Source: JBOGGN01 sp050744165
GTDB lineage: Bacteria > Actinomycetota > Acidimicrobiia > Acidimicrobiales > Palsa-688
Direction of reading: 5' to 3'
NCBI GenBank assembly: GCA_050744165.1
Contig: JBOGGN010000425.1
Coordinates: 1 to 9,902, forward strand
Length of the DNA: 9,902 bases
Position 1 is the stretch's first letter. Each line of letters opens with the position of its first letter. Of this stretch, positions 1 through 6,212 are shown piece after piece. The notes below the pieces were generated by a model. The model searched no databases, was not told where the DNA came from, and saw only the letters and a list, made by a program, of their open reading frames with translations. The position numbers and the translations under genes were made by a program.

Positions 1-50
1 CCTCCGCGGGGCCGCCCGCCTCCGCGGGGCCGCCCGCCTCCGCGGGGCCG
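1..50 (+). repeat. 18-bp tandem repeat in the dnaX linker
   Basis: The unit CCTCCGCGGGGCCGCCCG occurs at 1-18 and 19-36, with a 14-bp partial third copy at 37-50. It is a whole number of codons and encodes repeated SAGPPA in the DnaX linker, so copy-number changes keep the frame. The array probably continues to the left of the window. Confidence 0.9.
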
Positions 51-659
51 TGGCTGCCGCCACCTCCACCTGTTCCCGACAGGCGCCCTGCGCCTCCGAA
101 GAAGCCCTCGCCAGCAGCCCCGCCGACCACCGCGCCGCCTGCCGACCGCCGGCCGCCCGTCACTCCCGCGCTCCCGTCGTCCCCGGCCGGGCCGACGGTT
201 CTCGCATCCCCCGGTCAAGGGGCCCCGCCACAGGCGGCCGCCCACCTGCCATCGCGTGACGACCTGACCAAGGCGTGGGGAGACGGCGTCCTCGCCAGCC
301 TGTCGGCCCGAGCGAAGGGATACCTGGGTGCCGGCCGCTTCGTGCGTGTGGACGACGACAGTGCGTTGTTCGCGGTGCCGACCAAGCAGGTGCTGGCGCA
401 GAGCCGCGACCTTCTGCCCGAGGCCGAGGCGGCCTTGGCGTCTCGCTTTGGATGCCGGGTGCCGCTGAAGCTGGTGGTCGAGGCCGATGTCGCCCCTTCG
501 TCGCCCTCCGGCGCTCGCAACCGGGCCCCCGATCCGGAGCCCGAGGAGGTCCTCGACCGGGCAGAGTTGGACCGTTTGCCCGACGCAAACGTAGGGGTAA
601 TCTCACCGGAACAGCGCCTGCTCGACATGTTCCCGGGCGCCGAGGAGGTTTCGCCATGA
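1..659 (+). CDS. dnaX: DNA polymerase III subunit gamma/tau, C-terminal part (5' truncated)
   Basis: The gene is cut by the left window edge; its reading frame begins at base 3 and stops with TGA at 657-659. It encodes the tail of the clamp-loader subunit of the replicative polymerase holoenzyme, a cytoplasmic replication protein. The visible part is a long Pro/Ala-rich linker that starts with a SAGPPA hexapeptide repeat, followed by a folded C-terminal domain. That domain begins near base 255 (DDLTKAWGDGVLASL), includes AKGYLGAGRFV and a VPLKLVVE strand, and ends with LLDMFPGAEEV. The ATPase and zinc domains lie upstream of the window. Identity rests on this tail resembling actinobacterial DnaX tails and on the dnaX-ybaB-recR gene order, one of the most conserved in bacteria. 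The TGA overlaps the ybaB ATG (ATGA), implying translational coupling. Any programmed frameshift site would be upstream and cannot be judged. Confidence 0.85.
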   Translation, partial: SAGPPASAGPPASAGPWLPPPPPVPDRRPAPPKKPSPAAPPTTAPPADRRPPVTPALPSSPAGPTVLASPGQGAPPQAAAHLPSRDDLTKAWGDGVLASLSARAKGYLGAGRFVRVDDDSALFAVPTKQVLAQSRDLLPEAEAALASRFGCRVPLKLVVEADVAPSSPSGARNRAPDPEPEEVLDRAELDRLPDANVGVISPEQRLLDMFPGAEEVSP

Positions 660-985
660 CCGCCGAGGGCCCCGACTTGGGCAGCCTGCTGTCCCAGATG
701 CAGCAGATGCAGCAGAACTTGATGGACGCCCAGGCCACCGCCGCTGCCAGGGTGGTCGAGGGCCGTAGCGGTGGGGGTGCAGTCAAGGTCGCAGTCACCG
801 GGGGCATGGTGTTCCAGTCGGTGGAGATCGATCCCACCGTCGTCGACCCCGCTGACGTCGACATGCTCCAGGACCTGGTGCTGGCTGCGGTCCGCGACGC
901 CGTTGCCCAGGCCAATGAGCTCAACTCCGCTGCCCTCGGCGGCCTCGGGCTGGGTGGCGGCCTGGAGGGCCTGCTGGGCGGCTGA
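656..985 (+). CDS. ybaB: YbaB/EbfC family nucleoid-associated protein
   Basis: This encodes a 109-residue protein of the YbaB/EbfC family, small homodimeric DNA-binding proteins that associate with the nucleoid and are almost always encoded between dnaX and recR. The N-terminal helix is rich in Gln and Met (LLSQMQQMQQNLMDAQ). The family's central beta segment follows (GGGAVKVAVTGGMVFQSVEIDP), then a C-terminal helix (DLVLAAVRDAVAQANELNS) and a Gly/Leu-rich tail. Length matches the family. The start at ATG 656 is supported by GAGGAGG at 642-648, 7 nt upstream, and by the ATGA overlap with dnaX. The frame stays open upstream to about 275, but that would overlap dnaX for nearly 400 bases and add no recognisable domain. 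The stop TGA overlaps the recR ATG by one base. Confidence 0.93.
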   Translation: MTAEGPDLGSLLSQMQQMQQNLMDAQATAAARVVEGRSGGGAVKVAVTGGMVFQSVEIDPTVVDPADVDMLQDLVLAAVRDAVAQANELNSAALGGLGLGGGLEGLLGG

Positions 986-1605
986 TGTACGCCCCTGCCG
1001 TCCAGGACCTCATCGACGAGCTGGGCCGGCTGCCAGGGATCGGACCCAAGTCGGCCCAGCGCATCGCGTTCTACCTCCTAAAGGCCCCAGGCCCGGATGC
1101 CTTGCGCTTGGCCGAGGTCATCTCGATCGTCAAGGCCCGGATCTCCTGGTGTCCGCGGTGCTTCAACGTCTCGGAAACCGAGCCCGGCGATGGCGCGACC
1201 CCGGTCGAATGCGAGTACTGCCGGGACGATAGGCGCGACCCGACGGTGGTGTGCGTCGTCGAGGAACCCCGCGACATCGTTGCGGTCGAGAAGACCCGCG
1301 AATACAGAGGCCGCTACCACGTCCTCCAGGGAGCCATCAACCCCATCGAGGGGGTCGGACCGGACCAACTGCGGGTTCGTGAGCTGCTGGGCCGCCTCGA
1401 CGCCGAACCCATCGCGGAGGTCATCGTCTGCACCAACCCCAACATCGAGGGCGACGCCACCGCCATGTACCTGGCGGCGCTGCTGCGGGCGCTACCGGTG
1501 AAGGTGACCCGTATCGCCAGCGGCCTGCCTGTTGGCGGGGACCTGGAGTACGCGGACGAACTGACGTTGGGCCGGGCCCTCGAGGGCCGCCGGGAACTTG
1601 CCTAG
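985..1605 (+). CDS. recR: Recombination mediator protein RecR
   Basis: RecR acts with RecF and RecO in the RecFOR pathway, loading RecA on single-stranded gaps; it forms a ring-shaped clamp on DNA. The 206-residue product has the full layout. A helix-hairpin-helix (LGRLPGIGPKSAQRIAFYLL) covers residues about 13-32. A four-cysteine zinc finger uses C56, C59, C76 and C79. A Toprim domain begins at VVCVVEEPRDIVAVEKT near residue 88, and the C-terminus is SGLPVGGDLEYADELTLGRAL. The start ATG 985 overlaps the ybaB stop as TGATG, so the two genes are coupled. An oddity is the 16 residues between the second and third zinc cysteines; the E. coli and M. tuberculosis proteins, as I recall them, have 8. 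All four cysteines are retained, so the finger should still bind zinc. Confidence 0.97.
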   Translation: MYAPAVQDLIDELGRLPGIGPKSAQRIAFYLLKAPGPDALRLAEVISIVKARISWCPRCFNVSETEPGDGATPVECEYCRDDRRDPTVVCVVEEPRDIVAVEKTREYRGRYHVLQGAINPIEGVGPDQLRVRELLGRLDAEPIAEVIVCTNPNIEGDATAMYLAALLRALPVKVTRIASGLPVGGDLEYADELTLGRALEGRRELA

Positions 1606-1615
1606 GGCAGGCCGC

Positions 1616-2521
1616 ATGACGATTGCCCCAGCGGGCGCCCCCGATCCCGACGAGCCCACCGGCGACGCCGGCACACGGCCCGACCCCGACCCGGACAGGT
1701 CCTCGGGCGCCCTCCGCCGGAGGCTGGGCCGATCCAGCCAGATCGCTCTGCGCAAAGCCGGCGACACGACCCGCCAAGCAACCCGCAGCGCCCTGCGCAG
1801 TGCTTCCAAGCTTCCCGCCGCCCTACCTCCCGATGTTCGCGAGCAGATCGGCGAAAGCGTCCGGCGATTGTCCAAGGTCCGTTCGGTCAAGGGGGCCAAG
1901 GCCGCCCTCTTGAAGGAGGCGGAGCGCCTGTTCCTCAACGTCACTCCGCTCCTGGCAGCGGCTCCCCTTCCTCTCTCGGGCTGGGGAGCCCGGCTGGCAG
2001 CCGGTAGCGCCAGCGGTGCCGGCGCGGTGGTGGAACAGGCAGAGGAACTCGCCGATCTCGTTTCCTGGGGTGGTGCCCTGCCGAGTGCTCCCGCGGCGGC
2101 CGCGGCGGTGTTCACGGCCTGGGTGCTTCAGCTCTGGATCGCCGTGAGCGCCCGGGTCCGCCAGTTGCGAACCGCGGGCCGCCAAGTCGATCCGGATCTC
2201 ATCGGCTTGGAGCTGGCCCGGGCGTACCTCGGAGAGCCTGGCATCGGCAAAGGGGACGATCTGGCAGCCGTGGCGCGCGGGGTCGCCCGGCGGGCGGTTC
2301 AGGGGTGGTTGATGGGTTTGGTTCCCGGCGCCGGCATCGCCGTCGATGCCTACAGCGCCCAGCGCACGGTGGCCCGGATCCTGCGGGAGCCGGTGACTGC
2401 CCACCCGCCGGCGCCCACCGTTCCATCGAAGCCCGTTCGCCCGCCGATTCCCGTCGACCCCCCGAACTCAGCCGATTCGCCCCCCGCCGCTGGCGGCAAC
2501 CACGTCGAAAACGGTCGGTAA
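1616..2521 (+). CDS. Ala/Pro-rich protein of unknown function, possibly EcsC-like
   Basis: This is a 301-residue protein I do not firmly recognise. Residues 1-30 are acidic and proline-rich, 31-65 are basic and probably helical, and 66-105 look helical and amphipathic. Two hydrophobic stretches follow (about 108-137 and 156-178, including AAAAVFTAWVLQLWIAV), then a short segment, LMGLVPGAGIAVDAYSAQRTV, at about 232-252. The tail from 261 is proline-rich. The late 'hydrophobic-VPGAG-then-helix' pattern faintly resembles EcsC proteins, but this is a weak recalled similarity. The start was chosen at ATG 1616, which has AGGGCAGG just upstream; an in-frame TTG at 1598 would overlap recR. It lies 10 nt after recR and is probably cotranscribed with dnaX-ybaB-recR. 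Its last 54 nt overlap galK on the other strand. The coding frame is convincing; the function is unknown. Confidence 0.8.
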   Translation: MTIAPAGAPDPDEPTGDAGTRPDPDPDRSSGALRRRLGRSSQIALRKAGDTTRQATRSALRSASKLPAALPPDVREQIGESVRRLSKVRSVKGAKAALLKEAERLFLNVTPLLAAAPLPLSGWGARLAAGSASGAGAVVEQAEELADLVSWGGALPSAPAAAAAVFTAWVLQLWIAVSARVRQLRTAGRQVDPDLIGLELARAYLGEPGIGKGDDLAAVARGVARRAVQGWLMGLVPGAGIAVDAYSAQRTVARILREPVTAHPPAPTVPSKPVRPPIPVDPPNSADSPPAAGGNHVENGR

Positions 2522-3589
2522 CGGCCGCTCGCCCCACTGCCGGGCCCATCGCCGACTCACGGCGCCCCTCAAAACGTCGGCGGTAACACCACTCGCGATC
2601 GCACATCCGCCGAACCCCGCGCCGGTCATTCGGGCCCCCTCCCCTCCGGCGTCGACAACCGCCTCGACGGCCAGATCCAACTCCGGGCACGACACGTCGA
2701 AGTCGTCCCGCAAGGACACGTGGGAGGCAGAGAGCAGCTCGCCGATGGGCTGCCCGGAGCGCAGTCTGGCCACCGCCTCCAGCACCCGGCCGTTCTCGGT
2801 CACCACGTGCCTGGCCCGGGCCCGAAGCGTCCCGACGAGTCGGTCCTCGACGGCGGCCAAGTCGGCGTGGCGCAGGTCGGGTACGCCCAAGGCGGCCGCC
2901 GCCCGCTCGCACTCACGCCGACGCTCGGCGTAGGCGCCATCGGCCAGCGACCGCGACACACCGGTGTCCACGACGGCCAGCGGCCCCCCGGCCAGCGGCA
3001 CCGGTTCGGTCGAAACGCCGGCGAAATCGATCAGCAGCGCGTGCCCGGCGGAGCCGCAGAGCACGGCGAGCGGGTCCAGTAGCCCCACCGGGACCCCCAC
3101 GAAGCCGGACTCGGCGCGCTGGCACAGCGCCGCCAGGCTCACCCCGGAGACGCCGGCCCCCGAGAGCTCCGACACCGCCAGCCCCACGGCGGCCGACAGG
3201 GCGGCGCTCGACGACAACCCCCGTCCGACGGGCACCGTCGAGCCGACCGCCAAGTCGAAGCCACCGACGTCGAAACCTGCCTCCCGGAACGCCCACACGA
3301 CCCCCACGGGGTAGGCGCCCCATCCCCAGTCATTGCTGGGAAAAAGGGCGCCCCGCTCGGCTTGCACCTCCCGGACCCCATCGGCCGACCAGCACCGCAG
3401 CCGGCCGTCGTCCCGGCGAGCGGCGGCCACCACGACCCGTCGGTCGATGGCGAAGGGCAGGGCCAGGCCGGCGTTGTAGTCGGTGTGCTCACCGATCAAG
3501 TTCACCCGACCGGGTGCCTGCCACAGCCCCTCGGGTCGGCGGTCAAACCGTTCCTGGAACTGTTCACCGACGCCGGTTCCTCGGGCCAC
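2468..3589 (-). CDS. galK: Galactokinase (GHMP kinase family)
   Basis: Galactokinase phosphorylates alpha-D-galactose at C1 with ATP, the first committed step of the Leloir pathway, in the cytoplasm. The 373-residue product carries the galactokinase signature GRVNLIGEHTDYN at 27-39, the GHMP ATP-binding motif GRGLSSSAAL at 122-131, and the third motif ARMTGAGFGGCAIA near the C-terminus. R28 and D172 correspond to the catalytic Arg and Asp. At D172 the usual Met-Asp-Gln is replaced by Leu-Asp-Pro. The start was set at GTG 3589 because the upstream TTG at 3664 would enter the divergent FKBP gene, because the chosen start gives the family's usual N-terminal length, and because a -10-like TACCGT lies 6 nt before it. 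No galT, galE or sugar transporter is in view, so its substrate and pathway context are not confirmed. The 3' end overlaps the neighbouring + strand gene. Confidence 0.92.
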   Translation of the reverse strand: MARGTGVGEQFQERFDRRPEGLWQAPGRVNLIGEHTDYNAGLALPFAIDRRVVVAAARRDDGRLRCWSADGVREVQAERGALFPSNDWGWGAYPVGVVWAFREAGFDVGGFDLAVGSTVPVGRGLSSSAALSAAVGLAVSELSGAGVSGVSLAALCQRAESGFVGVPVGLLDPLAVLCGSAGHALLIDFAGVSTEPVPLAGGPLAVVDTGVSRSLADGAYAERRRECERAAAALGVPDLRHADLAAVEDRLVGTLRARARHVVTENGRVLEAVARLRSGQPIGELLSASHVSLRDDFDVSCPELDLAVEAVVDAGGEGARMTGAGFGGCAIASGVTADVLRGAVSRRWARQWGERPLPTVFDVVAASGGGRIG

Positions 3590-3595
3590 CGACCC

Positions 3596-3601
3596 ACGGT
3601 A
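3596..3601 (-). promoter_or_regulatory. Probable -10 box of galK (leaderless layout)
   Basis: On the minus strand TACCGT (TAnnnT type) ends 6 nt before GTG 3589. Transcription would then start at or next to the start codon. No Shine-Dalgarno sequence is evident and no convincing -35 is seen. Confidence 0.5.
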
Positions 3602-3626
3602 TTTCTGCGCACGATCTGTGAGCCGG

Positions 3627-3632
3627 TAGTTT
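3627..3632 (+). promoter_or_regulatory. Probable -10 box of the FKBP gene (leaderless layout)
   Basis: TAGTTT (TAnnnT) ends 7 nt before ATG 3640. The only purine stretch, GAGG at 3634-3637, is just 2 nt from the ATG, too close to act as a ribosome binding site. With the galK box on the other strand it makes the 50-bp gap 3590-3639 a divergent promoter region. Confidence 0.5.
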
Positions 3633-3639
3633 CGAGGCC

Positions 3640-4014
3640 ATGGCCAACCTTTCCAAGCCCACAATCGAAGCGCCCGCTGGCGAGCCGCCGTCGCAGCTGG
3701 AAGTCACCGACATCTGGGAAGGCGACGGCACTGAGGCGACGCCCGGCCGGACCGTGAGTGTCCACTACGTGGGTGTTGCCTGGTCCACCGGAAAGGAGTT
3801 CGACGCCAGCTGGAACCGCAACCAAGCCTTCGACTTCCCCCTCGGTGGTGGCCGGGTCATCGCCGGCTGGGACAAAGGGGTGGCGGGTATGAAGGTCGGC
3901 GGCCGCCGCAAGCTGGTTATCCCGCCCGCCCTCGGCTACGGCGACCGAGGTGCTGGAGGGGCTATCAAGGGCGGAGAGACACTGATCTTCGTGGTGGACC
4001 TGCTGGCCGCCTGA
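3640..4014 (+). CDS. FKBP-type peptidyl-prolyl cis-trans isomerase
   Basis: This encodes a 124-residue single-domain FKBP, which catalyses cis-trans isomerisation of X-Pro bonds during protein folding. No signal peptide or membrane segment is present, so it is probably cytoplasmic. The FKBP domain covers about residues 35-122: VSVHYVGVAWSTGKEFDASW, then FPLGGGRVIAGWDKGVAGMKVGGRRKLVIPP, GYGDRGAGG, and the last strand LIFVVDLL. Typical binding-pocket positions are present: Y43, D55, V73, I74, W77, Y100 and F117. The first 20 residues are a short polar extension. The start is ATG 3640, the first ATG of the frame and well placed after a -10-like box. The gene is divergent from galK and convergent with the CAP-domain gene, so it is probably transcribed alone. 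Confidence 0.94.
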   Translation: MANLSKPTIEAPAGEPPSQLEVTDIWEGDGTEATPGRTVSVHYVGVAWSTGKEFDASWNRNQAFDFPLGGGRVIAGWDKGVAGMKVGGRRKLVIPPALGYGDRGAGGAIKGGETLIFVVDLLAA

Positions 4015-4015
4015 C

Positions 4016-4032
4016 CCGCTCAGCTTGAGCGG
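4016..4032. terminator. Hairpin between convergent genes, candidate bidirectional terminator
   Basis: CCGCTCA (4016-4022) and TGAGCGG (4026-4032) form a perfect 7-bp stem with a 3-nt loop (GCT). It begins 1 nt after the FKBP stop and contains the CAP-gene stop (4020-4022). Neither strand has a U-tract, so its strength as an intrinsic terminator is uncertain. Confidence 0.5.
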
Positions 4033-4865
4033 ACCACCCGGGCGACCGCGACCCCGATCACGGCAACGGCGCCGAGGCCGAGCACGGAGGTCGCCACGAT
4101 CCAGCCGAAGTCGGCCGCGCCCGAGGGGCGTGAGCGCAACAGCGCCGGGTTGGCGCCCAACGCCAGCGGCGGGGTCGTCGGGGGATCGCCAGCCACAAGG
4201 GCGCTGGCCGCCCCCGCTGAGCCCGACACCCGCCCTGCGCCTGGCTGGGGCGCGGGGGTAGAGGTGGTCGACGTCGTAGAGGTTGACGTGGACGTTGATG
4301 TGGAGGTCGTCGAACTCGAGGCGGAGGTGGTCGTCCTCGGCACCGTCGGCGCCGGGACATAGACGGTCCGCACCGTGGTGGGCGGGGCCGTGGTCGGCGG
4401 CGGTGCCGCCGTCGTCGGAGGGCTGGAGCCGGCTCGCTCGGCAAAGACCTCGGTCACCCAGAGATACGTCCCGCTTGAGGCGACGCCGATCCCGGTGACG
4501 GTGTAACTGCTGAGCATGTTGGCCAAATGCGGTGGGCTGCCCACCAGCCCGTTGTAAATGATGGCCAGCGTCCCACCGTAGGCGACATTCTCGCCCAAGT
4601 TGACAAATCCGGAGCCGACGTCGGCGTGGAGATTGGGATTCTCCTCCAGGTGCTGCGTCGACGCCATTTGCTGTGACCAGTTCTGGGCCACGCTAGTGAG
4701 CGTCGGGTCGGCCACCAAGGCGGCCAACCCGTGGACCAGTCGAAGGGAATTAACCTCGGTCAGGAATAGATCGGCCGTGGTGTCAGCCCTGGCCGTGCCT
4801 CCCCACGCCAGCCAACCCGCCAGAACAAATACCGCGAGCAGGAAATGGAGCGTGCGGCTGCCCAT
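4020..4865 (-). CDS. Secreted CAP-domain (SCP/PR-1-like) protein with C-terminal membrane anchor
   Basis: The 281-residue product starts with a signal peptide (hydrophobic core LHFLLAVFVLAGWLAWGG, likely cleavage after ARA at residue 27). The CAP domain covers about 30-145, with H72, the signature GENVAYGG at 91-98 (E92), H113 in SPPHLANML, and E139 near the end; these are the usual cavity residues. From about 146 to 235 there is a Pro/Thr/Ser linker, including an almost pure Ser/Thr run at 179-203. A hydrophobic helix at about 254-276 ends in a short basic tail, so the domain is probably displayed outside the membrane. The biochemical role of bacterial CAP proteins is largely unknown. The start ATG 4865 has GAAAGG about 4 nt upstream, unlike the leaderless starts nearby. 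It is read in the same direction as the upstream thiolase gene but is separated from it by a hairpin. Confidence 0.9.
   Translation of the reverse strand: MGSRTLHFLLAVFVLAGWLAWGGTARADTTADLFLTEVNSLRLVHGLAALVADPTLTSVAQNWSQQMASTQHLEENPNLHADVGSGFVNLGENVAYGGTLAIIYNGLVGSPPHLANMLSSYTVTGIGVASSGTYLWVTEVFAERAGSSPPTTAAPPPTTAPPTTVRTVYVPAPTVPRTTTSASSSTTSTSTSTSTSTTSTTSTPAPQPGAGRVSGSAGAASALVAGDPPTTPPLALGANPALLRSRPSGAADFGWIVATSVLGLGAVAVIGVAVARVVRSS
4257..4331 (-). repeat. Low-complexity Ser/Thr coding tract
   Basis: This stretch of the CAP-domain gene encodes the SASSSTTSTSTSTS-type run in the linker between the CAP domain and the membrane helix. It is a short repetitive codon tract prone to slippage, and the protein segment is a likely site for surface O-glycosylation (inference). 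Confidence 0.75.
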
Positions 4866-4940
4866 ACGCCTTTCGCGTCGGCAATGGGACGCAAATCCTT
4901 GAGATCACGGTCATTTGCCGCGTCGCGAGGCATTTTCCAC
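4866..4940 (-). promoter_or_regulatory. Likely promoter/5' leader region of the CAP-domain gene
   Basis: This gap lies between the thiolase-side hairpin and the CAP-gene ATG. It holds a purine-rich ribosome binding site (GAAAGG, minus strand) next to the ATG and an inverted repeat GCAAAT (4891-4896) / ATTTGC (4913-4918). I see no clear -10 or -35 element and no known riboswitch pattern. Confidence 0.35.
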
Positions 4941-4963
4941 ATTTCGGCGCGCGCAGCCGAAAT
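4941..4963 (-). terminator. Hairpin after the thiolase gene, candidate terminator
   Basis: ATTTCGGC (4941-4948) and GCCGAAAT (4956-4963) form a perfect 8-bp stem with a 7-nt loop. On the minus strand it begins 3 nt after the thiolase stop codon. No U-tract follows. Its place between two same-direction genes suggests it separates their transcripts. Confidence 0.55.
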
Positions 4964-4966
4964 TCG

Positions 4967-6151
4967 CTAAATGGTGCGGACAAGCAAGGCGTCGCCTTGG
5001 CCGCCACCGCCGCACAGCGCGGCCGCGCCCAGCCCGCCGCCCCGGCGGCGCAGCTCGCACAAGAGGGTGAGGGCCAGGCGGGTACCCGACATCCCGATCG
5101 GGTGGCCCAGGGCGATGGCGCCGCCGTTGACGTTGACCACGTCGTCGGCGAGCCCGAGGTCGTCCATCGAGGCCAGGGCCACGGCGGCGAAGGCCTCGTT
5201 GAACTCGAACAGATCGACCTCGCCGAGCTCCAAGCCGGCGCGGGTCAGGGCCTCTGTGGTGGCTCGTGACGGCTGGCTGAGCAGCGAGGTGTCGGGGCCG
5301 GCCACCTGGCCGTAGCCGACTACTTCGCCCAGCGGCTCGGCGCCGATGCGCTCGGCGGCCGCACGGGACGCCACGATCACCGCCGCCGCTCCGTCGGAGA
5401 TCTGGCTGGCGTTGCCCGCGGTGATGGTGCCGTCGGGGGCGAAGGCGGGGCGCAGCTTGGCCAGGCTTTCGGAGGTGGTGCCGGGCCGGACGCCCTCGTC
5501 GGCGTCCACCAGGATCGGCTCGCCGCGCCGTTGCGGCACGGGGACGGCGACGATCTCGTCGGTGAAGCGCCCGTCCTTGATGGCGGCCGCGGCCCGCTCG
5601 TGGGAGGCGGCGGCGAAGCAGTCCTGGCGCTCGCGGGACACCTCGCGGCGCGCACAGGTGAACTTCTCGGTGCCCGCCCCCATCGCCACGTCGTCGAAGG
5701 CGTCCCAGAGGCCGTCGTGCATAAGGACGTCGATCGCCTTGACGTCGCCCAAGCGGAAGCCGAGGCGGGCGCCGGGGAGCAGGTACGGAGCCTGGGTCAT
5801 CGACTCCATGCCCCCGGCCACGACCACCTCCGCCAGACCGGCGGCGATCAGCTGGTCGGCGAGGAAGATGGTGTTGAGGCCCGAGAGGCACACCTTGTTG
5901 ATGGTCGTGGCGGGCACCGTCATGGGGATGCCTGCCTTGACAGCCGCCTGCCGGGCGGTGATCTGGCCTTGGCCGGCCTGCAGGACGTGGCCCATATAGA
6001 CGTAGTCCACTCCGTCGGGGCTCAGCCCGGCCCGGCGCAAGGCTTCGGCGATGGCGATACCCCCGAGTTCCATGGCGTTGAAGGTGGCGAGGGCGCCCGA
6101 CATCTTGCCGATCGGGGTGCGGGCGCCGGAGATGATCACTGATCCAGGCAC
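4967..6151 (-). CDS. Acetyl-CoA C-acetyltransferase (biosynthetic-type thiolase)
   Basis: This thiolase condenses two acetyl-CoA to acetoacetyl-CoA, or runs the reverse cleavage. The 394-residue product has the usual length and motifs. The N-terminus is VIISGARTPIGKMSGAL. The acyl-accepting cysteine is C88 in NKVCLSGLNTI. Also present are GGMESMTQAPY, FEFNEAFAAVA, the catalytic H350 in GGAIALGHPIGMSG, and the second catalytic cysteine C380 in LCGGGGQGDALL. The start GTG 6151 gives the common MPGSVI beginning and has a -10-like TACACT 7 nt upstream; a second in-frame GTG at 6139 is possible. It is divergent from ccr with 68 bp between them, which fits supply of acetoacetyl-CoA to an ethylmalonyl-CoA route; a role in beta-oxidation or polyhydroxybutyrate metabolism cannot be excluded. 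The upper C-terminal motif reads CGGGGQGDA, where CIGGGMGVA would be typical. Confidence 0.93.
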   Translation of the reverse strand: MPGSVIISGARTPIGKMSGALATFNAMELGGIAIAEALRRAGLSPDGVDYVYMGHVLQAGQGQITARQAAVKAGIPMTVPATTINKVCLSGLNTIFLADQLIAAGLAEVVVAGGMESMTQAPYLLPGARLGFRLGDVKAIDVLMHDGLWDAFDDVAMGAGTEKFTCARREVSRERQDCFAAASHERAAAAIKDGRFTDEIVAVPVPQRRGEPILVDADEGVRPGTTSESLAKLRPAFAPDGTITAGNASQISDGAAAVIVASRAAAERIGAEPLGEVVGYGQVAGPDTSLLSQPSRATTEALTRAGLELGEVDLFEFNEAFAAVALASMDDLGLADDVVNVNGGAIALGHPIGMSGTRLALTLLCELRRRGGGLGAAALCGGGGQGDALLVRTI

Positions 6152-6158
6152 AAGAGCC

Positions 6159-6164
6159 AGTGTA
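6159..6164 (-). promoter_or_regulatory. Probable -10 box of the thiolase gene (leaderless layout)
   Basis: On the minus strand TACACT (TAnnnT) ends 7 nt before GTG 6151. The intervening bases (GGCTCTT) contain no Shine-Dalgarno sequence. No clear -35 element is seen at the usual distance. Confidence 0.5.
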
Positions 6165-6194
6165 CGAACGGCGTCGGTGGTGGGGACGGTCAGA

Positions 6195-6210
6195 GTTACT
6201 GGGCGGTAAC
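6195..6210. promoter_or_regulatory. Inverted repeat, candidate repressor operator of ccr
   Basis: GTTAC (6195-6199) and GTAAC (6206-6210) flank a 6-nt spacer, giving GTTACTGGGCGGTAAC. The right arm overlaps the ccr -10 box. Size and symmetry resemble TetR-family operators found near acyl-CoA genes. No regulator gene is in the window, so its binder is unknown. Confidence 0.45.
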
Positions 6211-6212
6211 CT
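6207..6212 (+). promoter_or_regulatory. Probable -10 box of ccr (leaderless layout)
   Basis: TAACCT (TAnnnT) ends 7 nt before ATG 6220. The spacer is TTTTCCT, the opposite of a Shine-Dalgarno sequence. This supports ATG 6220 over the upstream in-frame GTG 6160, which lies within the divergent promoter. Confidence 0.55.

Noticed and set aside
275..655. Long upstream extension of the ybaB frame
   Set aside because: It overlaps the dnaX tail, has no recognisable domain, and ATG 656 has a strong ribosome binding site 7 nt upstream.
3590..3664. Upstream extension of galK to TTG 3664
   Set aside because: It would add 25 residues without family similarity and enter the divergent FKBP coding region; GTG 3589 gives the expected N-terminus and fits the -10 box.
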